Below, piece after piece: positions 1-8,349 of a stretch of 25,011 nt of DNA. The notes under the pieces were generated by a model. That model was not told the DNA's origin. It worked only from the letters and a program-made list of their open reading frames with translations, and ran no database searches. Location: the NCBI GenBank assembly GCA_016841005.1, contig JAEORG010000146.1:1-25011 (forward strand), read 5' to 3'. Position 1 is the first letter of the stretch; each line of letters opens with the position of its first letter. Source of the DNA: Candidatus Thorarchaeota archaeon. Lineage in GTDB: Archaea > Asgardarchaeota > Thorarchaeia > Thorarchaeales > Thorarchaeaceae. Position numbers and translations under genes: made by a program.

Positions 1-2609
1 ACATTACTCCACTCAAAGCGCTCAATAGAGATGTCTTCAAGCGTATTGAAGATTTATGCCAGCATCTAGACATATCTGTGTCAGTACGTCATGGTGATAC
101 GACTCCTTATGGACGACGAAAACAGGCACTGAAGCCTCCCAATCTTTTAATCACAACTCCGGAATCGTTTCAAGCCATTCTGCCTGGAAAAAGAATGCGA
201 GAACACCTAAAGACAGTGTTCGCAGTGGTTGTCGATGAGATACATGAGCTTGCAGATAGTAAGAGGGGTACTCAACTCTCGATGGGTTTGGAGAGACTCA
301 ACCAAATTGTTAGAATTCCGCCAATCAGAATTGGTCTATCTGCAACGGTAGGAAATCCAAGAGAAGTTGCAGCTTTGCTAGGAGGAACGGGAAGATCAGT
401 CAGAGAATTCTGGGCAGGGTATTCAGATAGAAATATAGAGATGAGCGTGCAAGTCCCAGTTCCTACTGATGAACACTATAAACTTGCAAAATCACTCTCG
501 TATCCACCTCATTCAGTTGCAAGACTTCTGGAGATAGTAAATCTAATTGATTCTCATCAGTCAACACTTGTCTTTACCAATACTAGGTCATTTGCAGAAG
601 TATTGGGTTCAAAAATGAGAGCCCTGAAACCATCATACGAGTTTGATGTACATCATGGTTCGCTTGCGAAGGATATACGACTAGATGCAGAAAATAGACT
701 GAAACAGGGTAAGTCAAAAGCCATCATTGCTACCTCTAGCTTAGAATTGGGAATAGACATTGGTCAGGCAGATCTCGTTGTCCAATATTCATCACCCCGA
801 GAAGTTTCACGTGCCCTGCAGCGTGTTGGACGCTCTGGACATTCTATTGGAAGAGTACCTAAGGGAATCATCATCTCGACGGTCAATCTTGATGATATCA
901 CCGAATCGGGTGTTATCCTAAGGAGGGCGTGTGCCAACCAAGTGGAGAATGCAAAAATCCCTCACAAGTCTTGGGACGTTCTTTGTCAACAGATCAATGG
1001 GATTCTTCTTGATAGGACTGAGATTTCTTTCTCAGATTTGCTGGAACTAATTCAATCATCGTATCCTTATAGAGAGTGCACTCTTGGGGAACTTAAGAAA
1101 TTACTTGAGTTCATGATTGATAGAAGAATGATTGTTCAAGATGGAAATAAAATTCAGAGATTTGGAAAAACAAGGACAAGCTACTATGACCACCTCAGCA
1201 CAATTCCCGATGTCAGCCAAGTGAGAGCTGTTGATATGGCAACCAGGTCAAGTATTGGAGTTTTAGATGAAGACTTTGTGTCTCAGAATGTTGAATCAGG
1301 GTCGGTCTTTGTCATTCGTGGTAGACCTTGGAATGTGGTTTCTATTGATGAGGAATCCGGAGAAGTGCTGTGCGCTCCAGCAACGGGAACTGAGAGCGAA
1401 GCGCCAAGATGGATTGGCGAGATGATTCCAGTACCGTATGATGTTGCTAATGAAGTAGCAGAAGTATGGAACCGTGTAGTTTCAGACAATTCTAGTACAC
1501 CATTATGGTTAGAGGAAGACTACGGGCTTTCTTTGAAGGCTCAAGAACATATCGTGAAAGTTGTGAAGGAAGCATATGAGATACTTGAAGCGTTGCCCTC
1601 TGATGAATTACTAGTCATTGAAAGCTTTGATGGGGGTGCTGTGATTCATTGTCCACTAGGTACAAAGGCAAATGAGACTCTTGGAATCGTCGTTGCTGCG
1701 CTCCTCACAACAAGATTAGGTTTGACTATTGGTGTAGAGCGAGACCCTTACCGGATTCTATTGACATCTACTGATAAAATCAGACCTCAGCAGATTGTGG
1801 ATGCACTCAAGGAGTATACGGGAGAACAGGTCTCTGAGATCCTTAGATTGGCATTGAAGCACACACAGACTTTTGCTTCAAGGTTTATTCATGTTGGAAA
1901 GAGGATGGATATAATCAAACGTGATTCAAAGATTAGAGAGATACCAGTGAAACGGTTGATTAAATCATTTGAAACGACTCCTGTATACGAAGAGGCAATA
2001 CGCGAAGTTCTCAATGAGAAGCTTGACGAACCACGAGTAATTCGCCTCTTCGAAGATGTATCATCAGGAAAGGTCGCTATACACGTTATAGAAACCATGA
2101 CTCCCTCTCCCCTCGCGCGATTGATAGTAGAAGACAAGACTCGTTTTGAAGTAATGGGCGAAATAACAGATGAGAATGAAGTACTTCGAATGATGGAAGA
2201 ACGTCTCCTCTCAAAGAAGTTCAGACTAGTCTGTATGGGAAAGGGTGATTGGAATTCTGTAAGGACTGTTTCAACATTAGACGATGAGGTGTGCTGTCCA
2301 GTCTGTGGGTCAAAAATGATTGCAGCCGTCAGACCATCGGATACAGACCTAGTAAAAGTAGTCAAGAAAAGGGTACAGGGTAAATCCTTGAGTAAAGAAG
2401 AGGAGAAAGTCTTCAAGGCTGGAGGTCTTGTTGCAAATCTTGTTTCACAGTACGGAAGACATGCCCTTTTTGTGCTTGCAGGACGAGGAATTGGACCTAG
2501 AACTGCATCAAGATTGCTACGTCCGGGCATGACCGATAGACTTACGGCTTTGCGTGCAATTGCTGCTGCTGAGAAAGAGTATGAAAGAACGAAACCCTTC
2601 TGGCAATGA
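1..2609 (+). CDS. lhr: Lhr-type ATP-dependent DNA/RNA helicase, 5' end missing
   Basis: Superfamily 2 helicase of the Lhr family, a 3'-5' nucleic-acid translocase/unwinding enzyme linked to DNA repair. The frame is open from base 3, so the first GTG at 78 is not the true start; the gene begins outside the window. Translation of the first bases gives ITPLKALNRDVFKR, the family's motif Ia. Motif Ib (TTPESF), motif II DEIH, motif III SAT, and motif VI QRVGRSGHS follow in order within the first 270 residues. The C-terminal half is the long Lhr-associated region, ending in a possible zinc site (CCPVCG) and a helical tail. About 870 residues are visible, so only the N-terminal Walker A part is lost. 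The stop overlaps the start of the following EngB-like gene, suggesting co-transcription. Confidence 0.93.
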   Translation, partial: ITPLKALNRDVFKRIEDLCQHLDISVSVRHGDTTPYGRRKQALKPPNLLITTPESFQAILPGKRMREHLKTVFAVVVDEIHELADSKRGTQLSMGLERLNQIVRIPPIRIGLSATVGNPREVAALLGGTGRSVREFWAGYSDRNIEMSVQVPVPTDEHYKLAKSLSYPPHSVARLLEIVNLIDSHQSTLVFTNTRSFAEVLGSKMRALKPSYEFDVHHGSLAKDIRLDAENRLKQGKSKAIIATSSLELGIDIGQADLVVQYSSPREVSRALQRVGRSGHSIGRVPKGIIISTVNLDDITESGVILRRACANQVENAKIPHKSWDVLCQQINGILLDRTEISFSDLLELIQSSYPYRECTLGELKKLLEFMIDRRMIVQDGNKIQRFGKTRTSYYDHLSTIPDVSQVRAVDMATRSSIGVLDEDFVSQNVESGSVFVIRGRPWNVVSIDEESGEVLCAPATGTESEAPRWIGEMIPVPYDVANEVAEVWNRVVSDNSSTPLWLEEDYGLSLKAQEHIVKVVKEAYEILEALPSDELLVIESFDGGAVIHCPLGTKANETLGIVVAALLTTRLGLTIGVERDPYRILLTSTDKIRPQQIVDALKEYTGEQVSEILRLALKHTQTFASRFIHVGKRMDIIKRDSKIREIPVKRLIKSFETTPVYEEAIREVLNEKLDEPRVIRLFEDVSSGKVAIHVIETMTPSPLARLIVEDKTRFEVMGEITDENEVLRMMEERLLSKKFRLVCMGKGDWNSVRTVSTLDDEVCCPVCGSKMIAAVRPSDTDLVKVVKKRVQGKSLSKEEEKVFKAGGLVANLVSQYGRHALFVLAGRGIGPRTASRLLRPGMTDRLTALRAIAAAEKEYERTKPFWQ

Positions 2610-3201
2610 TAGTCAAAAACCAATGGTAGTATTTGCAGGAAGAAGTAATGTTGGGAAAAGCAGTACAATTCGAGCTCTTACTGGAAAAAAGATACGTGTT
2701 GGCAAACATCCGGGAAGTACCAGATGGGAACTGACTCTTGACATGGGTCCGGTAGATTTTGTAGATATTCCTGGATTTGGGTATATGGTCAAATCAAGTA
2801 AAGAGTCCATTGAAGAAATGAAGACGCAGATTGTAAAATGGTTGGAGGACTGGAGTGACTATATGGTACTTGCAGTTCTCATCATTGATATCTCACTCTT
2901 CGGAGAACTTGTTGAGAGATGGAGTGGACGGGGAGAAATTCCTATTGATGTTGAATTCTATAGTTTCCTCTCTGAGATCGCTCCCAATGTGATTGTGGTT
3001 GCAAATAAAGTAGACAAATTGAAGAAAAAATCTATTCCAAAAGAACTTGATTATCTTCATCAACAGCTTCTTGATGCAATTCCGAACAAAGCTCCTAATG
3101 TTGTGACGACATCAGCTCTGAAGAAGACTGGTATAGATGATTTGAGAGACCTCATCGAGACACTGTTACTCAAGCAGGGGATTAGTGCCCCTACATGGTG
3201 A
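2581..3201 (+). CDS. engB: EngB/YihA-like GTP-binding protein
   Basis: TrmE-Era-EngA-EngB-type GTPase. Visible G motifs: G1 GRSNVGKSS, G2 Thr in PGSTR, G3 DIPGFGY, G4 NKVD, and G5 SALKKTG. In bacteria EngB assists large-subunit ribosome assembly; the archaeal role is less clear but the fold is the same. The start is uncertain: ATG 2581 gives a gene overlapping the helicase by 29 bases. ATG 2623 would begin with MVVFAGRSN, the usual EngB N-terminus, but lacks an obvious ribosome-binding site. An upstream ATG at 2554 is less likely. Length (about 193-207 residues) is normal. The convergent gene on the other strand ends two bases after this stop. Confidence 0.88.
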   Translation: MKERNPSGNDSQKPMVVFAGRSNVGKSSTIRALTGKKIRVGKHPGSTRWELTLDMGPVDFVDIPGFGYMVKSSKESIEEMKTQIVKWLEDWSDYMVLAVLIIDISLFGELVERWSGRGEIPIDVEFYSFLSEIAPNVIVVANKVDKLKKKSIPKELDYLHQQLLDAIPNKAPNVVTTSALKKTGIDDLRDLIETLLLKQGISAPTW

Positions 3202-3203
3202 TT

Positions 3204-4298
3204 CTATCTCAATTTCTTGAAAAGGTATACAACTAGACCTAATACAAGAATCACAGAAGATATGATAGCCATTGGTAGTATTGCGTCAGGACTCTCTACA
3301 AATCCTTCAGACAGCCAGCTCAGCATGTTCATGAATAATCGTGCATTATCAGCCTGATAGAACCACTGTGATTCGGAATTAGGAATATCTATCATTCGTC
3401 CTGAAAACATCAAGGCTGAACCAGCAATGATGATCTTACTACCATCATATTCGAATGCGGATAACCATGATGGGAATGTACCGTTGTTTGCAGAATATGA
3501 TAGAGGCTGCTCTGCGAAAGCATCAGCTGTCATATTTGGATATGTAAGGTTTCCAAAGGTGTTCGGACCTCTTCTGTATTGTGCGAAAGTGGTATCAAAA
3601 CTATTAGCAACCAATGTTGAAGCATCTTGAGGTTTGAGCGTTGCAGTCATTGTGAGAAGTGTGTTGATGTCACTGAAGATAGGATGTGTTGTGTCCCATG
3701 TTGTTGCGTCCAACTGAATGATTGACGGGTATGATTCATTCAACGCATGTACATAGTCGAACATCGTGTCACCTCTGAGGTCGCCTGACGACGTCAAGTT
3801 GAGACTGAATCTGACACCTGTAATGTTGAGATCATCAAGGATGTTATTGATACCTTCATTCTCTCCTATATCGTTGAAGGATGGTTCAGACCAGTATGTA
3901 GAATTCTGGTCGATATTGGGATCCCCAAGAAAGAGGAGAGAACTGCCATTGTTTAACATAGCATCAATAGCCAGTGTTTCATTGTGTTGGAATCGTACAT
4001 TCCGGTCTGGTTCAGCGATTATTAGAATATCAACATCATTCAATATTGATTCATTCAAAGGATCTTCGTTGACTCGGACGATATATCGAGTTGATTCATT
4101 GACCATATCGAGCATCAATTTGAAGCCAGTGTCTTTGTCGTCTGCAGCAAATTGCGGACTGTGGCTCGCTTCATACATAACAACAACTTGGTCAAGTTCA
4201 TTTATCTGAGCGCTGACAGTGACTGGAACACTTGAGAATACAATCAAGAAGGCCATTGTGATGACGATTAGTTTTGTTAGTCCGCTATTATACGACAT
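3204..4298 (-). CDS. Exported, membrane-anchored GIFT/GATase-like domain protein
   Basis: About 364 residues. The N-terminus (MSYNSG...) is a clear signal peptide with a hydrophobic core ending near SAQ. The C-terminus has one transmembrane helix (about residues 337-358) followed by KKLR, so the body should face outwards. The body has a Rossmann-like pattern (VDILIIAEPD, then a helix, then GGS-like NGSSLLFLGDP). This resembles the GldG/IFT52 (GIFT) or class I GATase-like fold, but I see no catalytic Cys, so it is probably a binding domain. There are about 11 N-x-S/T sequons, fitting an N-glycosylated surface protein. ATG 4298 was chosen over an upstream ATG at 4409 because the signal peptide starts there and a TATA box lies at 4349-4358. 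Function is not known. Confidence 0.72.
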   Translation of the reverse strand: MSYNSGLTKLIVITMAFLIVFSSVPVTVSAQINELDQVVVMYEASHSPQFAADDKDTGFKLMLDMVNESTRYIVRVNEDPLNESILNDVDILIIAEPDRNVRFQHNETLAIDAMLNNGSSLLFLGDPNIDQNSTYWSEPSFNDIGENEGINNILDDLNITGVRFSLNLTSSGDLRGDTMFDYVHALNESYPSIIQLDATTWDTTHPIFSDINTLLTMTATLKPQDASTLVANSFDTTFAQYRRGPNTFGNLTYPNMTADAFAEQPLSYSANNGTFPSWLSAFEYDGSKIIIAGSALMFSGRMIDIPNSESQWFYQADNARLFMNMLSWLSEGFVESPDAILPMAIISSVILVLGLVVYLFKKLR

Positions 4299-4348
4299 AG
4301 ACTCAACTCGACTTATTTGCTCAGACAGCGTGCCACAACTTTGGCAGA

Positions 4349-4358
4349 GTTTTAAATG
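4349..4358 (-). promoter_or_regulatory. TATA box of the exported GIFT-like protein gene
   Basis: On the minus strand the bases read ACATTTAAAA, a good archaeal TATA/BRE match. Transcription would start near 4325, leaving a leader of about 27 bases before ATG 4298. It supports the shorter start of this gene. Confidence 0.5.
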
Positions 4359-4390
4359 TATCCTCAGAGGAGAAATAGTACTAGTGTGTT

Positions 4391-4798
4391 TTAGTCGGTC
4401 CTTCTCCATTCTACGTACAAGTTTCGCCTATCTTGGTCAGTAGCCTCAAAATCTTGAAACTTTTGTCTTATTTCTGCAATTCTTTGTGCAAGCATATGAT
4501 AGCACATATTTGATTCTCTTGAGATGACTACATCTTGGTAGAAACTTCTGCATGTGCAATAAATTTGAGGAATGACTCGATACTCCCTTCTCTGACCACG
4601 GACAATCCATGTTATAATCTCGCTAGGATGGAAATGATATTTGATTACTTTCTTCTTCTCTACAGCCTTGAGAGCCCTAACGAATCGCTTTCCATACTTC
4701 TCTGTGAAATGCTCAATATCACTCTGAGTGAGATCCTTTTTCTCTAACATTTTAATTTCATGAGGCGGAATGCTCATCTTGCTCATCATAGTAGTCAT
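4391..4798 (-). CDS. SWIM zinc-finger protein
   Basis: 135 residues, basic and mostly helical, with a SWIM-type zinc motif CxC-x15-CxH (C81, C83, C99, H101). SWIM domains bind DNA or protein partners; in archaea short SWIM proteins like this are widespread but uncharacterised. The N-terminus has several in-frame ATGs (4798, 4789, 4786, 4777), so the exact start is open. The gene is divergent from the metallophosphoesterase gene, with about 40 bases between starts, so the two share a promoter region. I infer a nucleic-acid-binding role from the domain only. Confidence 0.78.
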   Translation of the reverse strand: MTTMMSKMSIPPHEIKMLEKKDLTQSDIEHFTEKYGKRFVRALKAVEKKKVIKYHFHPSEIITWIVRGQRREYRVIPQIYCTCRSFYQDVVISRESNMCYHMLAQRIAEIRQKFQDFEATDQDRRNLYVEWRRTD

Positions 4799-4807
4799 AC
4801 GGGCACG

Positions 4808-4814
4808 TTAAAAT
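4808..4814 (+). promoter_or_regulatory. Probable TATA box of the metallophosphoesterase gene
   Basis: TTAAAAT lies about 27-33 bases before ATG 4841, which would make the transcript nearly leaderless. It sits in the short divergent gap shared with the SWIM gene. Confidence 0.4.
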
Positions 4815-4840
4815 CATGTGTATTGCTTAAACAGAGCAAG

Positions 4841-5683
4841 ATGGACAATATTTTCACTGATAGAAGTCTAATACTAAGTTCAGATGACTTGACTGCACTT
4901 GTCATTGCAGACCTACACTTAGGGTATGAAACAGATATCCTAGAGAAAAAGGGAGTTGATTTCCCTTCTCAAAGGCAATCTATGCTTGACCGTATTGAAA
5001 GATTAGTTGAGAAATTCAATGTCAGTGAAATCTATCTAATTGGAGACATCAAACATTCAATTCCGGTAGATAGAATGGTGAATTGGAGAGAGATTCCTGA
5101 GTTCATGGAAACACTCTCAAATTACGCGAAAATCACAGTGATTCCAGGAAACCACGATGGGGAGATTGAGGCACTATTTCCAAGAAATGTGAATATTGCT
5201 AGTGTACATGGGATCACTTTGCAGATGGAAACCTATAGAATTGGTCTTCTCCATGGCCATGCATGGCCATCATCTGAAGTGCTGGATTGTGAGATTCTTG
5301 TAATCGGGCACAATCATCCGACTGTGCGACGCTTGAAAGATGTATCAGCTCCTGAAATTGGCAGGCCTGATAGGGTAAGAGGCTCTATTGTAGTTCCTGT
5401 AGTACTTACAATGCAGCTTAACAAGAATTGTGTGAGGAAAAGCCAAGGACATTTAGAACTAGATGATAACAAGTGTTCATTGGTGGTCTTACCAAGTTTT
5501 AATGAATTGCTGACTGGTGTATACGTCAACCGCCCGAAAGCTAGACTCCAAGGACCTCTATTCGAAAATAATTGTGCTAAGCTGATAGATTCTGAAGTAT
5601 ACAGTACAGAAGGTATCTATCTTGGGTCAGTAGAGAGTCTTCAGGGTAGGTATGACTCTCTCAGTTTACAACGAAACGATTAA
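4841..5683 (+). CDS. Calcineurin-like metallophosphoesterase
   Basis: About 280 residues, with every metal-binding motif of the family in order: DLH in VIADLHLGY near residue 24, GD in YLIGDIKH, GNHD in VIPGNHDGE, a histidine in LLHGHA, and GHNHP. It is therefore probably an active two-metal phosphoesterase. The GDIKH form and domain length match a group of archaeal phosphoesterases of unknown substrate that are distantly related to SbcD/Mre11 nucleases. ATG 4841 was chosen because the preceding 27 in-frame residues from 4760 are low in similarity to anything and overlap the divergent SWIM gene. The C-terminal 80 residues carry no motif I recognise. tRNA-Pro follows on the same strand after 30 bases but has its own TATA box. 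Confidence 0.85.
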   Translation: MDNIFTDRSLILSSDDLTALVIADLHLGYETDILEKKGVDFPSQRQSMLDRIERLVEKFNVSEIYLIGDIKHSIPVDRMVNWREIPEFMETLSNYAKITVIPGNHDGEIEALFPRNVNIASVHGITLQMETYRIGLLHGHAWPSSEVLDCEILVIGHNHPTVRRLKDVSAPEIGRPDRVRGSIVVPVVLTMQLNKNCVRKSQGHLELDDNKCSLVVLPSFNELLTGVYVNRPKARLQGPLFENNCAKLIDSEVYSTEGIYLGSVESLQGRYDSLSLQRND

Positions 5684-5685
5684 AT
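5679..5685 (+). promoter_or_regulatory. TATA box of tRNA-Pro
   Basis: GATTAAA lies 29-35 bases before the tRNA, overlapping the stop of the metallophosphoesterase gene. This is the normal archaeal spacing for a tRNA with a short leader. Confidence 0.5.
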
Positions 5686-5713
5686 CGCTCCTACAGTGGT
5701 TTCAACGTCACAT

Positions 5714-5790
5714 GGGTCGGTGGTCTAGCTTGGTATGATTCGTGGTTCGGATCCACGGGATCGCGCGTTCAAATCGCGTCCGGCCCACCA
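5714..5790 (+). tRNA. tRNA-Pro(CGG), CCA encoded
   Basis: A complete cloverleaf without an intron. The acceptor GGGTCGG pairs with CCGGCCC (one G-U). The anticodon stem CGTGG/CCACG closes the loop TTCGGAT with anticodon CGG. The T-arm GCGCG-TTCAAAT-CGCGT is intact, and the discriminator A is followed by an encoded CCA. A T-run at 5798-5802 just downstream can end transcription, immediately before the stop of the convergent SPOUT-like gene. Confidence 0.95.
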
Positions 5791-5802
5791 TATCCACTTT
5801 TT

Positions 5803-6267
5803 CTACCTAAGTGAATGAAGTATTATTGCAGCAGTTCCAGCAGGACCTATATCCACCTTGGCATCGAGGCTTACACACTCGCCAAGATCCATCTCTTTTC
5901 TTGAAAATGAACTTGTGCCTCCCGACAAAGCAATAATCATCTTCTCACCAGATTTTGCACGACTCTTGACTTCATCGAAATTGATGCGTTCTTTCGTAAG
6001 AAAAGGCGATACTATCATGAGTGGTTTATTAATCTCGAATAATTCCATTGCATCTTTCAAATCTGGTAACACTGTAAAGTTTCGTTTCATTTTGAGTGCT
6101 AACCGATTGGCATCAGGCACTCCAGATTGAGCAGCAGAGCCCTCTGCTCGGGTGACTACGAAGTTGTAGAAGCCTAATCCATAAACAACTTGGGCAGTTT
6201 CTACCAGTCTGGAAACTGAATGTACGTTGTGTAGCACAACAAACACATTCTTTGTATCATCACTCAA
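5803..6267 (-). CDS. SPOUT-like RNA methyltransferase-related protein
   Basis: 154 residues. The sequence resembles a small archaeal family annotated as SpoU/RecB-like (COG4080-type). N-terminal VFVVLHNVHSVSRLVETAQ resembles the opening strand and helix of SpoU/TrmH enzymes. The C-terminal SLDAKVDIGPAGTAAIILHSLR resembles the SPOUT cofactor-binding end (typically ESLNVSVAAAIL...). A 2'-O-ribose RNA methyltransferase role is possible but unproven. The start overlaps the 3' end of the C5-methyltransferase gene by 8 bases, so the two are translated from one transcript. Confidence 0.7.
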   Translation of the reverse strand: MSDDTKNVFVVLHNVHSVSRLVETAQVVYGLGFYNFVVTRAEGSAAQSGVPDANRLALKMKRNFTVLPDLKDAMELFEINKPLMIVSPFLTKERINFDEVKSRAKSGEKMIIALSGGTSSFSRKEMDLGECVSLDAKVDIGPAGTAAIILHSLR

Positions 6268-7228
6268 TTCGGCTCTTTACCTCCTCTGCAATTAGTAGTG
6301 ATATAATGGGTGGAACACTCTCGCCTACTTGATTGTATTGGCTATCGGTGTGACCAGTGAAAATAAAATCATCGGGATATGACATCAGTCGCGCATGCTC
6401 TCGCACTGTCAGTAAGCGATTTTCGTATGGATGAATATAACGTGATAGTCCTATGATTGATGTGGAAACCCTATCAGGATAAAGACGGACCCAATTCGGT
6501 AATGCTTTCTTTTTTCTCGCTCTGAAATGTCTTGCTCCACGGCCCCATCCAGTCCTTCGGATTTGCTTCTGTTTTTCATCGCTGACGATAGTGATTGAAT
6601 GATTGGGAACTGAGTCATAATGCTGAAAGAGTGCATCTTGACCTAGGGGTGGGAGATCACCAATAGCCTCCATTACTGTTGGTGGCCGTCTTAGTGGCAA
6701 ATCAAGTTTGAAGTTACTGATGAAAAGACGCACCCGTTTTGATGGATTTCCATGTCGATGTGAACGAATGATGTTGAAGTATACCTCATCAAGTCCCACT
6801 CTGTTGAATTCCTTCTGTACGATACCTTTTCCTCCTTCCTTCAGAAGTGCTGCAACATTTTCGATAACAAAAGCACGGGGTGTAAGGTCGCCAATCAACC
6901 GAATAGTATCTAGAAGCAGTCGAGCTGTCCCTGTGCCATAAATGCGCTCTGCAGCTGGGCTATCACTAGTGGGATTGGCTAAGCTAAATTCTTCACACGG
7001 TGGGGATGCAATTATGATGTCAGGTGGTCCACCCATTATATCAAGAATCTCATTTGAATGAAATGTAGCTATATTTCTCTGAATTGCAGTAGCATTTGGA
7101 TAGTTCATGGAGTATGTCTTGAGAGATGCAGAATCAATATCAACTGCAAGATGCATTTCTCTTGCAGCTGAAAAGAATCCGTGAGCGAATCCTCCAGCAC
7201 CACAGAACAAATCCAGCACTCTAGACAT
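6260..7228 (-). CDS. dcm: DNA (cytosine-5) methyltransferase, no restriction partner nearby
   Basis: 322 residues carrying the C5-methyltransferase motif order: I DLFCGAGGF (residues 6-14), IV ASPPCEEFS with catalytic Cys78, VI ENV (123-125), VIII PSKRVRLF (162-169), IX RLLTVREHARLMSYPDDF, and X QYNQVGESVPP. The target-recognition region between VIII and IX is about 100 residues, so this is a compact enzyme. It should methylate C5 of cytosine in a specific DNA site using S-adenosylmethionine. Neighbours are housekeeping genes and no restriction endonuclease is seen, so it is an orphan (regulatory or protective) methyltransferase. It is the first gene of a two-gene unit with the SPOUT-like gene. 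Divergent from mevalonate kinase. Confidence 0.93.
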   Translation of the reverse strand: MSRVLDLFCGAGGFAHGFFSAAREMHLAVDIDSASLKTYSMNYPNATAIQRNIATFHSNEILDIMGGPPDIIIASPPCEEFSLANPTSDSPAAERIYGTGTARLLLDTIRLIGDLTPRAFVIENVAALLKEGGKGIVQKEFNRVGLDEVYFNIIRSHRHGNPSKRVRLFISNFKLDLPLRRPPTVMEAIGDLPPLGQDALFQHYDSVPNHSITIVSDEKQKQIRRTGWGRGARHFRARKKKALPNWVRLYPDRVSTSIIGLSRYIHPYENRLLTVREHARLMSYPDDFIFTGHTDSQYNQVGESVPPIISLLIAEEVKSRIE

Positions 7229-7366
7229 TGTTTATTCATCACACGTCAAGTCTGGTATGGTAATCATACTTGGACTTTATGAAGGGTCTGTTTGGACCTA
7301 CAGAAATTCAAAGGAATTCGCCTTCTGTCGAAGGAAGACTTCAAAAGCCACGAGCTTTACGAACCT

Positions 7367-7390
7367 CTCACACCTTAAACCGAGTGTGAG
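7367..7390. promoter_or_regulatory. Palindrome in front of mevalonate kinase
   Basis: CTCACAC at 7367-7373 and GTGTGAG at 7384-7390 form a perfect 7-base inverted repeat with a 10-base AT-rich centre containing CTTAAAC. It ends three bases before ATG 7394. A TATA-like GCTTTACG lies just upstream (about 7354), so a start near 7384 would place the palindrome over the start site. It could be an operator for the isoprenoid operon or a short leader hairpin. Confidence 0.4.
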
Positions 7391-7393
7391 AAA

Positions 7394-8335
7394 ATGGGTG
7401 TCGGATCTGGTCATGGGAAGAGCATCCTGTTTGGAGAGCATTTTGTAGTATACGGATTGCCTGCACTGGCAGCAGGAATAGATGCAGTAACGTCTGCAAA
7501 GGTCACAAGAAGAGAATCGCCTGGATGGACATTGGATGATCAGAGACCTGAAGTTGCTGGTTACAAGGATAAGAAAATGGATGAACAGAAGACATCAATC
7601 AACAATGTCTTAAAACATCTTGATGTTGATGTGTCAGAGAAAGGAATCCATATCGAACTCGGAGGGGACTTGATTTGCGCCTCAGGGTTTGGTGCAAGTG
7701 CTGCAAGCTGTGTTTCATTGGCGCAAGCACTTAATGATGAATTTAATCTGGGTCTGGATAAAGCAAAGATAAATGAAGCCGCCTATGAGGGAGAGAAGGG
7801 GTATCATGGCACTCCATCTGGAATAGACAACACAGCTTCAACCTATGGCGGATTAGTATGGTATGTTAGAGATTTAGACGGAGGACCTCCCACATTCAAA
7901 CCAATTACCTTAGGAAAATCAATCAACTTCATTATTGCTTCAACTGGGATTACCGCGAGTACAACAGAGGTTGTAGGAGATGTTAGAACTAAGAAAGAAG
8001 CAGACCCTGATTGGTTCGATGCTATAGCAAAAGAGTATGAAACCCTTGTTAATGAAGCACTTTCAGCATTAAGAGAAGGAGATGCGACTAGAGTGGGCGA
8101 ACTCATGAATAGAAACCACGAGTTACTTCAAGAACTCACAGTTTCTTGCAAAGAACTTGATAATTTAGTATCAATAGCAAGAAATAATGGTGCTCTTGGT
8201 GCAAAGATGACAGGAACAGGAAGAGGCGGCAATATGATTGCAATAGCCTCGGACGAGGCATCGAGAGATAAGATAGCAACGGCGCTTGAAGAAGGTGGTG
8301 CAGCATTCGTGATTAAGACATCATTTGGGGCATAA
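7394..8335 (+). CDS. mvk: Mevalonate kinase (GHMP family)
   Basis: 313 residues. It phosphorylates mevalonate to mevalonate 5-phosphate. Visible GHMP features: motif 1 GKSILFGEHFVVYG; motif 2 ASGFGASAASCVSLA, a variant of the usual GLGSSAA with one Ser replaced; catalytic Asp in HGTPSGIDNTASTYGG, diagnostic of mevalonate kinases; motif 3 GAKMTGTGRGGNMIA. ATG 7394 places the conserved GKSILFGEH near residue 8, as in archaeal homologues. First gene of an operon with the decarboxylase and dehydratase subunits of the archaeal mevalonate pathway, which fixes the substrate assignment. The variant glycine loop leaves some room for a different phosphorylation position, but the gene context argues for the ordinary activity. 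Confidence 0.92.
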   Translation: MGVGSGHGKSILFGEHFVVYGLPALAAGIDAVTSAKVTRRESPGWTLDDQRPEVAGYKDKKMDEQKTSINNVLKHLDVDVSEKGIHIELGGDLICASGFGASAASCVSLAQALNDEFNLGLDKAKINEAAYEGEKGYHGTPSGIDNTASTYGGLVWYVRDLDGGPPTFKPITLGKSINFIIASTGITASTTEVVGDVRTKKEADPDWFDAIAKEYETLVNEALSALREGDATRVGELMNRNHELLQELTVSCKELDNLVSIARNNGALGAKMTGTGRGGNMIAIASDEASRDKIATALEEGGAAFVIKTSFGA

Positions 8336-8337
8336 AT

Positions 8338-8344
8338 GGAGGTG
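8338..8344 (+). promoter_or_regulatory. Strong Shine-Dalgarno of the UbiD-type decarboxylase
   Basis: GGAGGTG sits five bases before GTG 8350 and just after the mevalonate kinase stop. It decides the GTG start and supports co-translation within the operon. Confidence 0.7.
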
Positions 8345-8349
8345 TCAGA

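Noticed and set aside
1889..2668. A 259-residue minus-strand ORF across the helicase end
   Set aside because: It is antisense to the conserved Lhr and EngB frames, has no domain and is rich in Ser/Arg as shadow frames are.
3766..4209. 147-residue plus-strand ORF
   Set aside because: Antisense to the exported GIFT-like protein, with no motif or ribosome site of its own.
5398..5712. Long leader RNA or riboswitch before tRNA-Pro
   Set aside because: The region is the conserved 3' part of the metallophosphoesterase gene; only a TATA box remains between it and the tRNA.
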